64,000 nt of DNA. Origin: SHZI01 sp964384525. GTDB lineage: Bacteria; Pseudomonadota; Gammaproteobacteria; Steroidobacterales; GCA-2729495. Shown one piece after another: positions 51,164-59,087 of the stretch. A program made the translations under genes and the position numbers. Where the stretch lies: the NCBI GenBank assembly GCA_964384525.1, contig CAYLKO010000004.1, positions 16,727 through 80,726 of the forward strand. The letters are read 5' to 3'. The notes beneath the pieces were generated by a model, which had not been told where the DNA came from, did no database searches, and saw nothing but the letters and a program-made list of their open reading frames with translations. Position 1 is the first letter of the stretch. Each line of letters opens with the position of its first letter.

Positions 51164-52441
51164 TCACCGGTGCCGGTCCACGTCACGCAGGCCGATATCT
51201 GCGGCACGCCGGAACGCGCTGACCACCCGGTCGCACTCGCGGGCAGGTACACCCAATCCCTCGAAGCGATTGCGCCAGCCGTGCACGACGCTGACAACGC
51301 GAGCGATGATCCGTGCGGCATCCCCCGGCAGCAAGCCGAATCGGCCGGCACCACCCAAGGCGTTGTCCAGCCGCGCCAACCTGCCATGCGGGCCCACCGA
51401 CAGGTGCATCATGCGCTCACTCGCCACCTGGGGCTTCGGCACCACGTCGTATAGTGGACTCAGCCGCCAGCCGCCGCCCTCCGCATCGAACAGGAATGCA
51501 TGGTTGCGCAGGTGGTCGTCGTCGTTGGAGACGAGGATGTTGAACACCATGCGCGCAAACAGCTCCTGGCGATCGCGGGCGATCTGGCCACTCACGCCGT
51601 ACACGCTGATCGCATCGGCTATCGCTGCATAGCTGGCATTGGGCGAGTCCTGCTCATGCAGCCCCAGCAGCGTCAGCGCACTGACCATGTGGCGACGCCC
51701 GATGCCCCGTGGCAAATGCTCGCGGTCGAAGCGCTCGATCAGCATGATCTGGTGACCATCAGCCAGTGTCTCCATGCGCGTGCGCGGTACGGTGAGCCCG
51801 GCCTCGCGCGCCAGCTCCAGCGTGGCCTGCTCGATCAGCGGCACGTTGAACACATCCCCCTTGGCCGGAAACTTGGCTATCCACTCCCCGCCATCGACGG
51901 TCAACACCGCTTTGGGCCGGGCACCACCCACCGAAGAACCACCGGCGAAGAACACCTCCAGATGCGCGGGCACAAGCTCGCCCTGCTCGATGCGTGCAGC
52001 CGCATCAAGCAGGTGCGCGAGGTCTAGCACCGAGGGCAAGGCGCCATCGGCCGGTGCACTGGTCGGGGAGGCACGCACATCCAGTGCGCCAATGCGGTGC
52101 GGCCCGGCGTGATCCAGATAGACAGATTCCGGCAAGCCGTTCGGCGGTGCACGCAGCCGGTTTTCGATTACGCGCCGACCCCAGGAGTCGGGCGTGGCAT
52201 CGCGCAGCGCGCCGAACATCGCAAGCCCTGCGGTGGGCACACGCTCGACGCCGCTGCTTTCCGTGTCCAGCGCCAGCGACACTGGATCCACCGGCAGCGC
52301 GTTTGTACGTGCCGCGTAACGCCGGCCATAGGCAAAGGTCGAGGCCTGCACCGTGGTGCCCTGCTCGATCATCGTCAGCCGTCCAGCCGGCACCGCCTCC
52401 GTGTCGCCGGGCAGATGAATGAAGACGGTGCGCTCGGTCAC
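51164..52441 (-). CDS. HipA family toxin kinase
   Basis: Protein of 425 residues of the HipA serine/threonine kinase family. HipA phosphorylates translation factors such as GltX and causes growth arrest. It has an N-terminal couple_hipA-like region (GRLTMIEQGTTVQASTFAYG), GSSVGGARPKAVL (P-loop-like), EWIAKFPAKGD with the catalytic Lys, FDREHLPRGIGRRHMVS, and the catalytic and metal site NILVSNDDDHLRNHAFL with LSPLYDVVP. It lies 2 bp downstream of its HipB-like antitoxin gene. Confidence 0.93.
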   Translation of the reverse strand: MTERTVFIHLPGDTEAVPAGRLTMIEQGTTVQASTFAYGRRYAARTNALPVDPVSLALDTESSGVERVPTAGLAMFGALRDATPDSWGRRVIENRLRAPPNGLPESVYLDHAGPHRIGALDVRASPTSAPADGALPSVLDLAHLLDAAARIEQGELVPAHLEVFFAGGSSVGGARPKAVLTVDGGEWIAKFPAKGDVFNVPLIEQATLELAREAGLTVPRTRMETLADGHQIMLIERFDREHLPRGIGRRHMVSALTLLGLHEQDSPNASYAAIADAISVYGVSGQIARDRQELFARMVFNILVSNDDDHLRNHAFLFDAEGGGWRLSPLYDVVPKPQVASERMMHLSVGPHGRLARLDNALGGAGRFGLLPGDAARIIARVVSVVHGWRNRFEGLGVPARECDRVVSAFRRAADIGLRDVDRHR

Positions 52442-52443
52442 GC

Positions 52444-52767
52444 TCAGAAATCCAGATCGTCGCGCTTGCCACGCCGCGCACGCTGGGTGCGGGTCTGATC
52501 CAGCAAGGCGGCCGAAGCGGGATCGCGCAAGTCGCTGAACAGGGACAACAGACCCAGGCTCTCGAAGGCCGCGAGCCAGCCGCCCAGCGACACCTCAACA
52601 CCACCGCCCTCCATGCGCTTGAGTGTGGCAAGGCTCAAGCGAGCCCGTTCGGCCAACCCCTGCTGCGTCCACGAGCGCGCCAGCCGGGCCTGACGGATCA
52701 GGGTGCCGAGATGGAGTGCGGCCTTGGCGGCCGCGGGTGTGGCAAAGTCAATTTCCTTGCGGGCCAT
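52444..52767 (-). CDS. HipB-like XRE-family antitoxin
   Basis: Protein of 107 residues with an N-terminal helix-turn-helix (about 17-72: LGTLIRQARLARSWTQQGLAERARLSLATLKRMEGG). A C-terminal Arg-rich tail (RTQRARRGKRDDLDF) would contact the partner or DNA. It should neutralise the HipA-like kinase and repress the operon. The start ATG 52767 abuts an inverted repeat that is a good operator candidate. Confidence 0.92.
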   Translation of the reverse strand: MARKEIDFATPAAAKAALHLGTLIRQARLARSWTQQGLAERARLSLATLKRMEGGGVEVSLGGWLAAFESLGLLSLFSDLRDPASAALLDQTRTQRARRGKRDDLDF

Positions 52768-52813
52768 GGCTCACTAATAAGCTACTAGCTAGATAACAGT
52801 TTACTAGTGAGCC
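52768..52813. promoter_or_regulatory. inverted repeat, candidate hipBA operator/promoter
   Basis: Perfect 9-bp arms (52768-52776 and 52805-52813) separated by 28 bp, with an inner palindrome GCTACTAGC (52781-52789). The region is AT-rich and starts one base upstream of the hipB-like ATG, as expected for autoregulation. TATACT (52817-52822) could be a -10 element for the divergent yefM gene. Confidence 0.65.
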
Positions 52814-52873
52814 TTATATACTCACGCAATGCATGCGGTCAAACACCAAGGCTTGCATCATGCATTGGTGTCT

Positions 52874-52891
52874 TGTACAAATACCTGTACA
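52874..52891. promoter_or_regulatory. YefM-YoeB operator (paired TGTACA)
   Basis: Two TGTACA palindromes (52874-52879 and 52886-52891), centre to centre 12 bp, just upstream of the yefM-like ribosome site (aggaga). This matches the published arrangement of the E. coli yefM-yoeB operator. It overlaps a possible -10 (TACAAA, 52876-52881) with a weak -35 at 52853-52858. A further inverted repeat (52843-52849 with 52865-52871) lies upstream. Confidence 0.85.
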
Positions 52892-52906
52892 TATAGGAGA
52901 CTGCCA

Positions 52907-53158
52907 ATGGATGCCATCACCTACAGCGCCGCACGCGCCAAATTGGCTGACACCATGGACCGGGTGTGCGACGACCACGAGCCCATCATCATCACCCGCG
53001 GTGGCCAGCAGGCCGTGGTGATGATGGCACTAGACGACTACAAGGCGCTCGAGGATACCGCCTATCTGCTGCGCAGCCCGCGGAACGCCCGTCGTCTGTT
53101 GGAAAGCATGGCGGCCCTGGAATCAGGCATGGGAACGCCCAGGAGCCTGGTTGAGTGA
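52907..53158 (+). CDS. yefM: YefM/Phd-type antitoxin
   Basis: Antitoxin of 83 residues. The N-terminal DNA-binding part is MDAITYSAARAKLADTMDRV, then DHEPIIITRGGQQAVVMMALDDYKALEDTAYLLRSPRNARRLLES, which is highly typical of YefM. The C-terminus binds the YoeB toxin. The ATG 52907 is preceded by AGGAGA. The stop overlaps the yoeB GTG by 4 bp. Confidence 0.95.
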   Translation: MDAITYSAARAKLADTMDRVCDDHEPIIITRGGQQAVVMMALDDYKALEDTAYLLRSPRNARRLLESMAALESGMGTPRSLVE

Positions 53159-53409
53159 GACTGATCTTCTCCAGGCAGGCCTGGGAGGATTACCTGCACT
53201 GGCAGAAGACAGACAAAAAGATGCTCCAGCGGATCAATGACTTGATCAAGGAAATTTCCCGATCTCCACACACCGGCACGGGCAAACCCGAGCTCCTGAA
53301 ACACGCGCTTGCCGGCTATTGGTCGCGGCGCATCAACGACGAGCACCGGATCGTCTACAAGGTCTCCAACGACGACTTGTTGATCGCCCAGTTGCGATAC
53401 CACTACTGA
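53155..53409 (+). CDS. yoeB: YoeB-type mRNA interferase toxin
   Basis: Toxin of 84 residues, the same length as E. coli YoeB, which cuts mRNA in the ribosomal A site. The catalytic residues known from YoeB are all present at the same positions: Glu46, Arg65, His83 and Tyr84 (C-terminal RYHY). Sequence blocks SRQAWEDYLHWQKTDKK and GYWSRRINDEHRIVYKV are diagnostic. Starts with GTG overlapping yefM, so the antitoxin is translated first. Confidence 0.96.
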   Translation: MRLIFSRQAWEDYLHWQKTDKKMLQRINDLIKEISRSPHTGTGKPELLKHALAGYWSRRINDEHRIVYKVSNDDLLIAQLRYHY

Positions 53410-53442
53410 CGGCTCAGGCTTGGACAGCTGGTCAGCGCCATC

Positions 53443-54204
53443 ATGAAACTCGCCTCCTGGAACGTGAACTCCATCCGCCAGCGCCTCGCTCATGTGGTGG
53501 ACTGGCTGAACACCAACGAGCCCGACGTGCTGGCCCTGCAGGAGATCAAGACCGAAGCAGCGACCTTCCCGATGGCCGAGATCGAAGCCGCCGGCTATCG
53601 CTGCGTGCTCTCGGGGCAGAAGGCCTACAACGGCGTGGCGCTGATCTCCCGCGATGAGCCTGCCGATGTCAGCACCGGCATCCCGGATTTCGACGATGAG
53701 CAGCGGCGCGTGATTGCCGCCACCTACGGCGACACGCGCGTGATCAATGTGTATGTGCCGAACGGCCAGAGCGTGGGCTCCGACAAATACCGTTATAAGC
53801 TGAACTGGCTGGACGCCCTCACAACGTACCTGGCCGATGAGTTACGGCAGCATCCGCGGCTTGCGATCGTCGGGGATTTCAACATCGCGCCTGAAGATCG
53901 CGATGTGCACGACCCCGAGCTCTGGCGCGACCAGGTCCTGTGCAGCGGGCCGGAACGCGAGCGTTTGCAGGGCCTGCTGGCGCTGGGCCTCAAGGACACC
54001 TTCAGGCTTTTCGAGCAGCCGGAAAAATCCTTTTCGTGGTGGGACTACCGGATGATGGGCTTCCGGCGGAACCATGGCCTGCGCATCGATCTGATCCTGG
54101 CGTCGAATGCCCTGGCGACCCAATGCATGGGCGCCTCGATCGATGTGGGTCCGCGCAAACTCGACAAGCCCTCCGATCACGCGCCGGTGGTGGCGCTGCT
54201 CTGA
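53443..54204 (+). CDS. xthA: exodeoxyribonuclease III
   Basis: AP endonuclease/exonuclease of the EEP family, 253 residues. It has LASWNVNSIRQRL, the metal-binding Glu in VLALQEIKTE, INVYVPNGQSVGSDKY, GDFNIAPEDRDVHD and the C-terminal RIDLILASNAL with SDHAPVVALL (catalytic His). It acts on abasic sites in base-excision repair. ATG 53443 is 33 bp after yoeB. It is probably an old resident gene next to the TA insert. Confidence 0.95.
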   Translation: MKLASWNVNSIRQRLAHVVDWLNTNEPDVLALQEIKTEAATFPMAEIEAAGYRCVLSGQKAYNGVALISRDEPADVSTGIPDFDDEQRRVIAATYGDTRVINVYVPNGQSVGSDKYRYKLNWLDALTTYLADELRQHPRLAIVGDFNIAPEDRDVHDPELWRDQVLCSGPERERLQGLLALGLKDTFRLFEQPEKSFSWWDYRMMGFRRNHGLRIDLILASNALATQCMGASIDVGPRKLDKPSDHAPVVALL

Positions 54205-54222
54205 TCAGGCAGCCCGCAGCCG

Positions 54223-54576
54223 TCAGGCGATCTCCACCTGCACCTGATTGCCGGCCACGCGCACCGGCCAGGTCTTGAGCGGCTTTTCATGTCTCACGGC
54301 ATTCAGCACATCGACGATGCCCGGCGGCCAGTTGGCCCACTGGATCACGCGGCCGGTGCGGATGTCGAAGCGCGCCCGGTGGAACGGGCACTGGATCTGG
54401 CAGTCTTCGACGAGCTTGCCGTTCCTGAGCGGCGCGAACACATGCGTGCAATGGGTCTGGGTGGCGTAAAAGCCGTCGTCCAGATGGAATACCAGCATCT
54501 TCTCGCCACCCACCGTGAAAACCCGGCGTTGGCCAACGGGCAGCTCATCAACGCGACATAGTGTGTGCGTGCTCAT
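54223..54576 (-). CDS. Rieske [2Fe-2S] domain protein
   Basis: Protein of 117 residues carrying a small Rieske ferredoxin domain. The cluster ligands are Cys43-X-His45 (THCTHVFAPL) and Cys63-X2-His66 (QCPFHRARFD), the pattern of NirD- or dioxygenase-type ferredoxins. It has no membrane helix. There is no dioxygenase or nitrite reductase gene next to it, so its electron partner is unknown. Confidence 0.92.
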   Translation of the reverse strand: MSTHTLCRVDELPVGQRRVFTVGGEKMLVFHLDDGFYATQTHCTHVFAPLRNGKLVEDCQIQCPFHRARFDIRTGRVIQWANWPPGIVDVLNAVRHEKPLKTWPVRVAGNQVQVEIA

Positions 54577-54721
54577 CTTCAGTTATCCCCGGGCGTCGGA
54601 TCCGGAGGGCATCGTAGCGGATTTCGTGGCTGATCCGGCGCGTCGGGCCGATGGCCATTTCTGCACGAAAACCCCGGCATGGGCGGTGGAGAATGCTGCG
54701 GACGCATGCCAGAATCCGGCC

Positions 54722-55762
54722 GTGAACCCCGATTCCTGTTTCCAGTTCAAGCCCCTCGAGCGCCTCAACGTCTACGACGTTAGCAATTCCGTGCTTGTCA
54801 GTTCGGTGGATGAGGTGCGGGAGGCCTGTCAGGCATTGTTTGCCTCTGCGTGGCCCGGCTCGAATTTCGATGTCCTGTGGCTCGCCTTTCATGATTTCCG
54901 GCGGCTGTTCCGCGGGCAGACCGCGGGCTACATCGGCTGCGACACGCTGTATCACGACCAACAACACTCGCTCGATGTCACGCTGGCCATGGCCCGGCTC
55001 ATGGCCGGCCACGAGCAGACGGCGCCCGAGGCCGATCGGCTGGGTCACGAACGGGCGGTGATCGGCCTGATCTGCGCCCTGTTCCACGATTCCGGCTACA
55101 TCCGCCGGGTCGGGGAGCGCCATCTGAATGGGGCGGAGTTCACCTCCTGGCACATTGCCCGCAGCGCCGATTTCCTCACCACTTACCTGCCCGTCGTGGG
55201 CCTGGGTTCGTGGGTGCCCATCGCCCGCAAACTCGTGCATTTCACCGGCTACGAAATCAGCCTCGACGATCTCGAACTGGATGATCCGCTGGACAGCATG
55301 GTCGGCCATCTGCTCGGCACGGCCGATCTCCTGGCCCAGATGGCGGATCGCTGCTATCTCGAAAAGTGCCGCGATCGGCTTTTCGGCGAGTTCGTGCTGG
55401 CCGGCATCGCGGTCGAGCAACGGGACGCCCGGCAACCCCTCGTCCGCTATGCCTCCGGAGTGGATCTGTTGCGGCAGACGCCGGGCTTCTGGGAGATGGC
55501 GGCCCGCAAACGGCTGGAAGTCAGTTTCAATCGCGCCTACCGGAACGTGGAAGTCCTGTTCGGCGGGCAAAATCCCTACCTGCTCGCGATCGAACAGAAT
55601 CTCGCCTATCTGGTGCGCGTGCTGGAAGCAGGCACCCTCGCCGACCTGCGCCGCAAACCCCCGGTATTTACCGTGCTCGCCAATCCCACGCAGTCGGTGG
55701 GCGCGCTGGTCAGCCGGCAACTGGCCAACCTGAACACCCCGGCCGCCGCCCTCGGGCTGTAG
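54722..55762 (+). CDS. HD domain phosphohydrolase
   Basis: Protein of about 346 residues with an HD-type metal phosphohydrolase core: YHDQQHSLDV (His78, His82), LICALFHDSGYIRR (His-Asp at 122-123) and GTADLLAQMADRCYLEKC. These proteins cleave nucleotide or cyclic-nucleotide phosphates; the substrate is not evident. The start is GTG 54722; a longer reading from 54515 would overlap the divergent Rieske gene. The 145 bp between the two genes hold no clear promoter motif. Confidence 0.82.
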   Translation: MNPDSCFQFKPLERLNVYDVSNSVLVSSVDEVREACQALFASAWPGSNFDVLWLAFHDFRRLFRGQTAGYIGCDTLYHDQQHSLDVTLAMARLMAGHEQTAPEADRLGHERAVIGLICALFHDSGYIRRVGERHLNGAEFTSWHIARSADFLTTYLPVVGLGSWVPIARKLVHFTGYEISLDDLELDDPLDSMVGHLLGTADLLAQMADRCYLEKCRDRLFGEFVLAGIAVEQRDARQPLVRYASGVDLLRQTPGFWEMAARKRLEVSFNRAYRNVEVLFGGQNPYLLAIEQNLAYLVRVLEAGTLADLRRKPPVFTVLANPTQSVGALVSRQLANLNTPAAALGL

Positions 55763-55784
55763 GCACGGCAGCGCGCTGCCGTCG

Positions 55785-56810
55785 CTAGCGCAGTGCCGGG
55801 ACCACTTTCTCCCCGATGATCTTCAGGGCGTCCATCGGATTGTCGTGCAGGCGCAGGGCGATTTCGGTCTGGCCGGCACGGGCAAAACTCCGGAAGCGCT
55901 CGATCTCGCGATCCAGATCCGCGAGGCCACCGGTGGAGGTCAACCCTTCACAAAGCCGGTTGCAGATCTCTTCCGGCACGCCCTGCACCTGGCCCGAGCG
56001 GTCAAACCAGGCGGCCACGAATTTGTCGAAGTTGCCGACGACCGTCTGCACTTCCTCGGGTGACAACCACAGCTTGATGAGATCACCGTCGAGCTTGCGG
56101 GCCCGCCACGCCAGTTCGCGCCGGGACTCCCGGTAGGCTTCCGCGCGATCCTCTTTCACATGCCAGGCCCAGAAGCTGTTCACGCGCAAGGGCTGCATGC
56201 CCGGTTCCCGCTTGCTCTCGCCCACGCGGATCTGGTCCATGGCGGGCTGGATGATCTCCTGCGGCGTGCAGCCGATGAAGACGCCGTCGGCAACGCGCGC
56301 CTCCATGCGCATCATCATGTGGCGGTAGGCCGTGCCATACACGAAAGGCGGTGGCGCCTTCAGCCAGTCGTAGGCACAGGGATAGGTGACATTGAATTCC
56401 TCGCCCTGGTAGCCGCCCTGCCGGAGCCTGCCGTGGCCCGCACCGATGACGATTTCGAGTGCCTCGCGCACCGCGACCACGATCTTTTTGGGTTTGGTGA
56501 GCGCCATCGCATCGAGATTGCCCTCACCCGCACCGATGGCCACCATGGCCCGGCCCCCGGACAACTCGTTCAGGCTCAGCAGGGCGTTGGCGATCTTCAG
56601 CGGATGCATCTCGAAGGGACTGACGGCCAGTGCGCCCATCTTCAAGCTGCGGGTTGCCTGGGCCACCGGCACCAGGCTCAGGAAGGGGTCCCAATGGGCA
56701 AAATAGTTGGAGGTCCACAAGGCCCGGATGCCGTACTTCTCGGCTGCGGTGGCCAGCTCCACGAGTTGGGCAGGGCCCAGATCCGGTTCCAGAATGATGT
56801 CGACTTCCAA
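55785..56810 (-). CDS. LLM class flavin-dependent oxidoreductase
   Basis: About 341 residues of the luciferase-like monooxygenase fold: VDIILEPDLGPAQLVELATAAEKYGIRALWTSNYFAHWDPF, MGALAVSPFEMHPLKIANALLSLNELSGGRAMVAIGAGEG and the C-terminal FRSFARAGQTEIALRLHDNP. This resembles F420- or FMN-dependent reductases. Start is TTG 56810, eight bases after a perfect AAGGAG. It is divergent from fghA across a palindrome-rich region. Confidence 0.86.
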   Translation of the reverse strand: MEVDIILEPDLGPAQLVELATAAEKYGIRALWTSNYFAHWDPFLSLVPVAQATRSLKMGALAVSPFEMHPLKIANALLSLNELSGGRAMVAIGAGEGNLDAMALTKPKKIVVAVREALEIVIGAGHGRLRQGGYQGEEFNVTYPCAYDWLKAPPPFVYGTAYRHMMMRMEARVADGVFIGCTPQEIIQPAMDQIRVGESKREPGMQPLRVNSFWAWHVKEDRAEAYRESRRELAWRARKLDGDLIKLWLSPEEVQTVVGNFDKFVAAWFDRSGQVQGVPEEICNRLCEGLTSTGGLADLDREIERFRSFARAGQTEIALRLHDNPMDALKIIGEKVVPALR

Positions 56811-56848
56811 CGCAGCGGCTCCTTGGGTCAAACTGAGGCAAAACAATC

Positions 56849-56883
56849 AGCAGTAAATCGGCACTGTATTGTCACTTACTGCT
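56849..56883. promoter_or_regulatory. 8-bp inverted repeat, candidate operator
   Basis: AGCAGTAA (56849-56856) and TTACTGCT (56876-56883) with a 19-bp spacer, in the 223 bp between the LLM gene and fghA. AT content is high compared with the flanking genes. A regulator could act on one or both divergent genes. Confidence 0.6.
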
Positions 56884-56907
56884 AAGCTCTTTGAATATCT
56901 AGGGTTT

Positions 56908-56920
56908 TGGAACGGTTCCA
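56908..56920. promoter_or_regulatory. 13-bp palindrome TGGAACGGTTCCA
   Basis: A perfect odd palindrome (6 bp, centre G, 6 bp) about 110 bp upstream of fghA and a little further from the LLM start. It has the size of a dimeric repressor site. No similar site was noticed elsewhere. Confidence 0.6.
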
Positions 56921-57033
56921 TTGTACCCAGCCACCACACGGAAGCGAATCTGGCCGATCAGCTGTCCACTATGCATTGCTGCAGCGTCGGGTGAGAAGAT
57001 GAAGCCAGCTTGCAGAAGGAGCATGCACCAACC

Positions 57034-57897
57034 ATGAGCCCGACCAAGGACCTGAGCCTGTCCGCCAGTTATCGCTGCTTTGATGGTGACCAGCAGTTTT
57101 ATACCCATGCCGCCCGGTCCACAGCCTGCACCATGCGCTTCGGCCTGTATCTGCCGCCGCAGGCGAAGCACGCCAAGGTACCGCTGCTCATCTACCTCGC
57201 CGGGCTGACCTGCACCGAGGAGACCTTCGCGATCAAGGCCGGTGCGCAACGCGTGGCCGCCGAACTGGGGCTGGCCCTGCTGACACCTGATACGAGTCCC
57301 CGCGGCATTCGTCTGCCCGGTGACGATGATTCCTGGGACTTCGGGCTGGGCGCCGGCTTTTATGTGGATGCCACCGAGGCTCCGTGGTCGGCACATTACC
57401 GGATGTACAGCTATGTGGCGCAGGAACTGCCCGGGCTGGTGGCCGCGAATTTTGCCGTCGACGAAACGCGCCTCGGACTCTTCGGGCATTCGATGGGCGG
57501 GCATGGCGCATTGACCATCGGCCTGAAGCACCCCGAACGTTTTCACAGCCTGTCGGCCATTGCGCCGATCGCCGCCTCGATGCAAAGCCCCTGGGGTCGG
57601 CGCGCCCTGCCGCGCTACCTCGGCACTGACCAGAACACCTGGCGTCAGTACGACGCGACTGAACTGCTGAAGAATCTGATGTCGGCGGCCGATCTCCCGC
57701 CGCTGCTCATCGACCAGGGCCTGGACGATGAGTTTCTGGCCGACCAGCTGAAACCCGGGTTGCTCGAAGACGCGGCCAAGGCCGTGGGTTATCCGCTGAC
57801 ACTGCGCCGGCACTCAGGTTATGGCCATGGCTACTATTTCATCGCAAGCGTCGTCGAGGACCATCTGCGTCACCACGCGGCAACTCTGGTGTCTTAG
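57034..57897 (+). CDS. fghA: S-formylglutathione hydrolase
   Basis: Esterase of 287 residues that hydrolyses S-formylglutathione to formate and glutathione in formaldehyde detoxification. It contains LLIYLAGLTCTEETFAIKAGAQR, DTSPRG, DSWDFGLGAGFYVDATEAPW, the nucleophile elbow GHSMGGHG (Ser153) and the catalytic His in RHSGYGHGYYFI. The start is ATG 57034, with AGGAG at a long spacing. Usually paired with a glutathione-dependent alcohol dehydrogenase, which is not in this window. Confidence 0.95.
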   Translation: MSPTKDLSLSASYRCFDGDQQFYTHAARSTACTMRFGLYLPPQAKHAKVPLLIYLAGLTCTEETFAIKAGAQRVAAELGLALLTPDTSPRGIRLPGDDDSWDFGLGAGFYVDATEAPWSAHYRMYSYVAQELPGLVAANFAVDETRLGLFGHSMGGHGALTIGLKHPERFHSLSAIAPIAASMQSPWGRRALPRYLGTDQNTWRQYDATELLKNLMSAADLPPLLIDQGLDDEFLADQLKPGLLEDAAKAVGYPLTLRRHSGYGHGYYFIASVVEDHLRHHAATLVS

Positions 57898-57944
57898 CAC
57901 CGGTGCCTTGGCTCTGGCGCCTTGGCCCGTGGCGCTGTAGGCCA
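57889..57944 (+). repeat. 14-15 bp degenerate tandem repeat at fghA stop
   Basis: Successive units starting at about 57889, 57903, 57917 and 57932 with a common core g(t/c)gcctt(g)gc. The first contains the fghA stop TAG; another TAG occurs at 57938 in a different frame. Confidence 0.6.
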
Positions 57945-57946
57945 CC

Positions 57947-58291
57947 TCAGTGCTGGCGTGATTCGACCCGCGCACAGCCCCAGCCATCCGGTGCGCCGCC
58001 CTGCGCGTGACCAAGGCGCGCCACCTGCTTTTCCAGCATCAGGATCTCCGCATAGATCGGGGACCTGTGCACGGTGAGGGTGGCCTGCCATTTGCTGGTC
58101 TTTTCATAGCGGGAGGTCGTCACCTTGAACTCCGGCCCCAGATCAGCGCGGCTGGCAAAGGCCTGCGCCTGCCGCTCGGTGTCGAAGACCAGATAGAAGT
58201 CGATGTCCCGGGCGATGCTTGGATCATCACCCTGCTCCTGCATCAGGCGCAGCAGTTCGCCGGTTTCATCGTGGGGAAATTCCTGGGTCAT
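57947..58291 (-). CDS. RraB-like ribonuclease E inhibitor family protein
   Basis: Protein of 114 residues. The order DDPSIARDIDFYLVFDTERQAQAFA, then ATLTVHRSPIYAEILMLEKQVARLG, then GGAPDGWGCARVE matches the RraB/DUF695-like ferredoxin-like fold, where family members modulate RNase E. It is a short soluble protein with no partner beside it. The hotdog-like gene lies 25 bp upstream on the same strand. Confidence 0.82.
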   Translation of the reverse strand: MTQEFPHDETGELLRLMQEQGDDPSIARDIDFYLVFDTERQAQAFASRADLGPEFKVTTSRYEKTSKWQATLTVHRSPIYAEILMLEKQVARLGHAQGGAPDGWGCARVESRQH

Positions 58292-58316
58292 GGCTTTGGT
58301 CCGTTTTACGCTGCCG

Positions 58317-59060
58317 TCAGGTCCAGGCTGCCAAAGGTACCTCTATCCAGGTTGCCCGTGCATGGGCCACGAGTTCGCCACGGGCATTGAAGACGGCCGT
58401 CCCGGCCAGATGCTTGCGCCCTTCCGAGCCCAGCGGCCAGCCCACGACCACACAATGCTCGCCGGGATCCACGGAACCCTCCACCGAGGCACACAGCTCG
58501 CCCAGCACCAGCGCCGTGTCTGCCGCCTCGAGACCGATGGCGAACGCACCGGGGCAATCCAGTGCGGCCCACAGGAATTCCGGCGCCACGTGGCCGTCGC
58601 TCCCGCGCAGGGACGGATCCGGGACCCACGGCGCGGCAATCGCCGAGCCGGCATCCACGGCGCCGGGAAAGATCCGCAATCCGTCGCCCGGCAGGCGGTG
58701 CGTGCCACAGACGAAGCAGCCGGGAAATTTGTGGTGCCTGAAGCCGGCGAAGGCGTGGGAGGCCGCCTCGGCCAGTGACCAGGCTGGTGCCGGCGGGACT
58801 TCCAGGTCCAGCACCCCGGCCCTCGCCTCGGCGATCAATGTGGTGCCAACCGAGAGTTCTGCACCGGTGGCTGAATACTGCAAGAGCAGCGTGGTCGCGA
58901 GTGGCGGCGGCGCCTTCAACCGGACGGCGACCGGGCCGCCGCCGGAGCCGATGCCAGAGCCGGCCAGATGCCGCGCCACCCGTCCACACACGTAACCGCC
59001 ATTGCCGGAGCGTGGCGGGCCGCAGAAGCGTTCATCGACGCTGAAATATTCGCTCTGCAC
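58317..59060 (-). CDS. hypothetical protein, possible double hotdog thioesterase-like
   Basis: Protein of 247 residues I cannot assign firmly. An N-terminal half starts FSVDERFCGPPRSGNGGYVCGRVARHL, with VAVRLKAPPPLATTLLLQY resembling acyl-CoA thioesterase hotdog segments. A middle block has FPGCFVCGTHRLPGDGLRIFPG, two Cys in CFVC spacing. The C-terminal half (APEFLWAALDCPGAFAI ... GTAVFNARGELVAHARATWI) looks like a second hotdog. Acyl-thioester hydrolysis is therefore possible. It is located between glmS and the RraB-like gene, cotranscribed with either. Confidence 0.6.
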   Translation of the reverse strand: MQSEYFSVDERFCGPPRSGNGGYVCGRVARHLAGSGIGSGGGPVAVRLKAPPPLATTLLLQYSATGAELSVGTTLIAEARAGVLDLEVPPAPAWSLAEAASHAFAGFRHHKFPGCFVCGTHRLPGDGLRIFPGAVDAGSAIAAPWVPDPSLRGSDGHVAPEFLWAALDCPGAFAIGLEAADTALVLGELCASVEGSVDPGEHCVVVGWPLGSEGRKHLAGTAVFNARGELVAHARATWIEVPLAAWT

Positions 59061-59087
59061 GCAGGGCCGGCCGGCGCGAGGGCCGGC

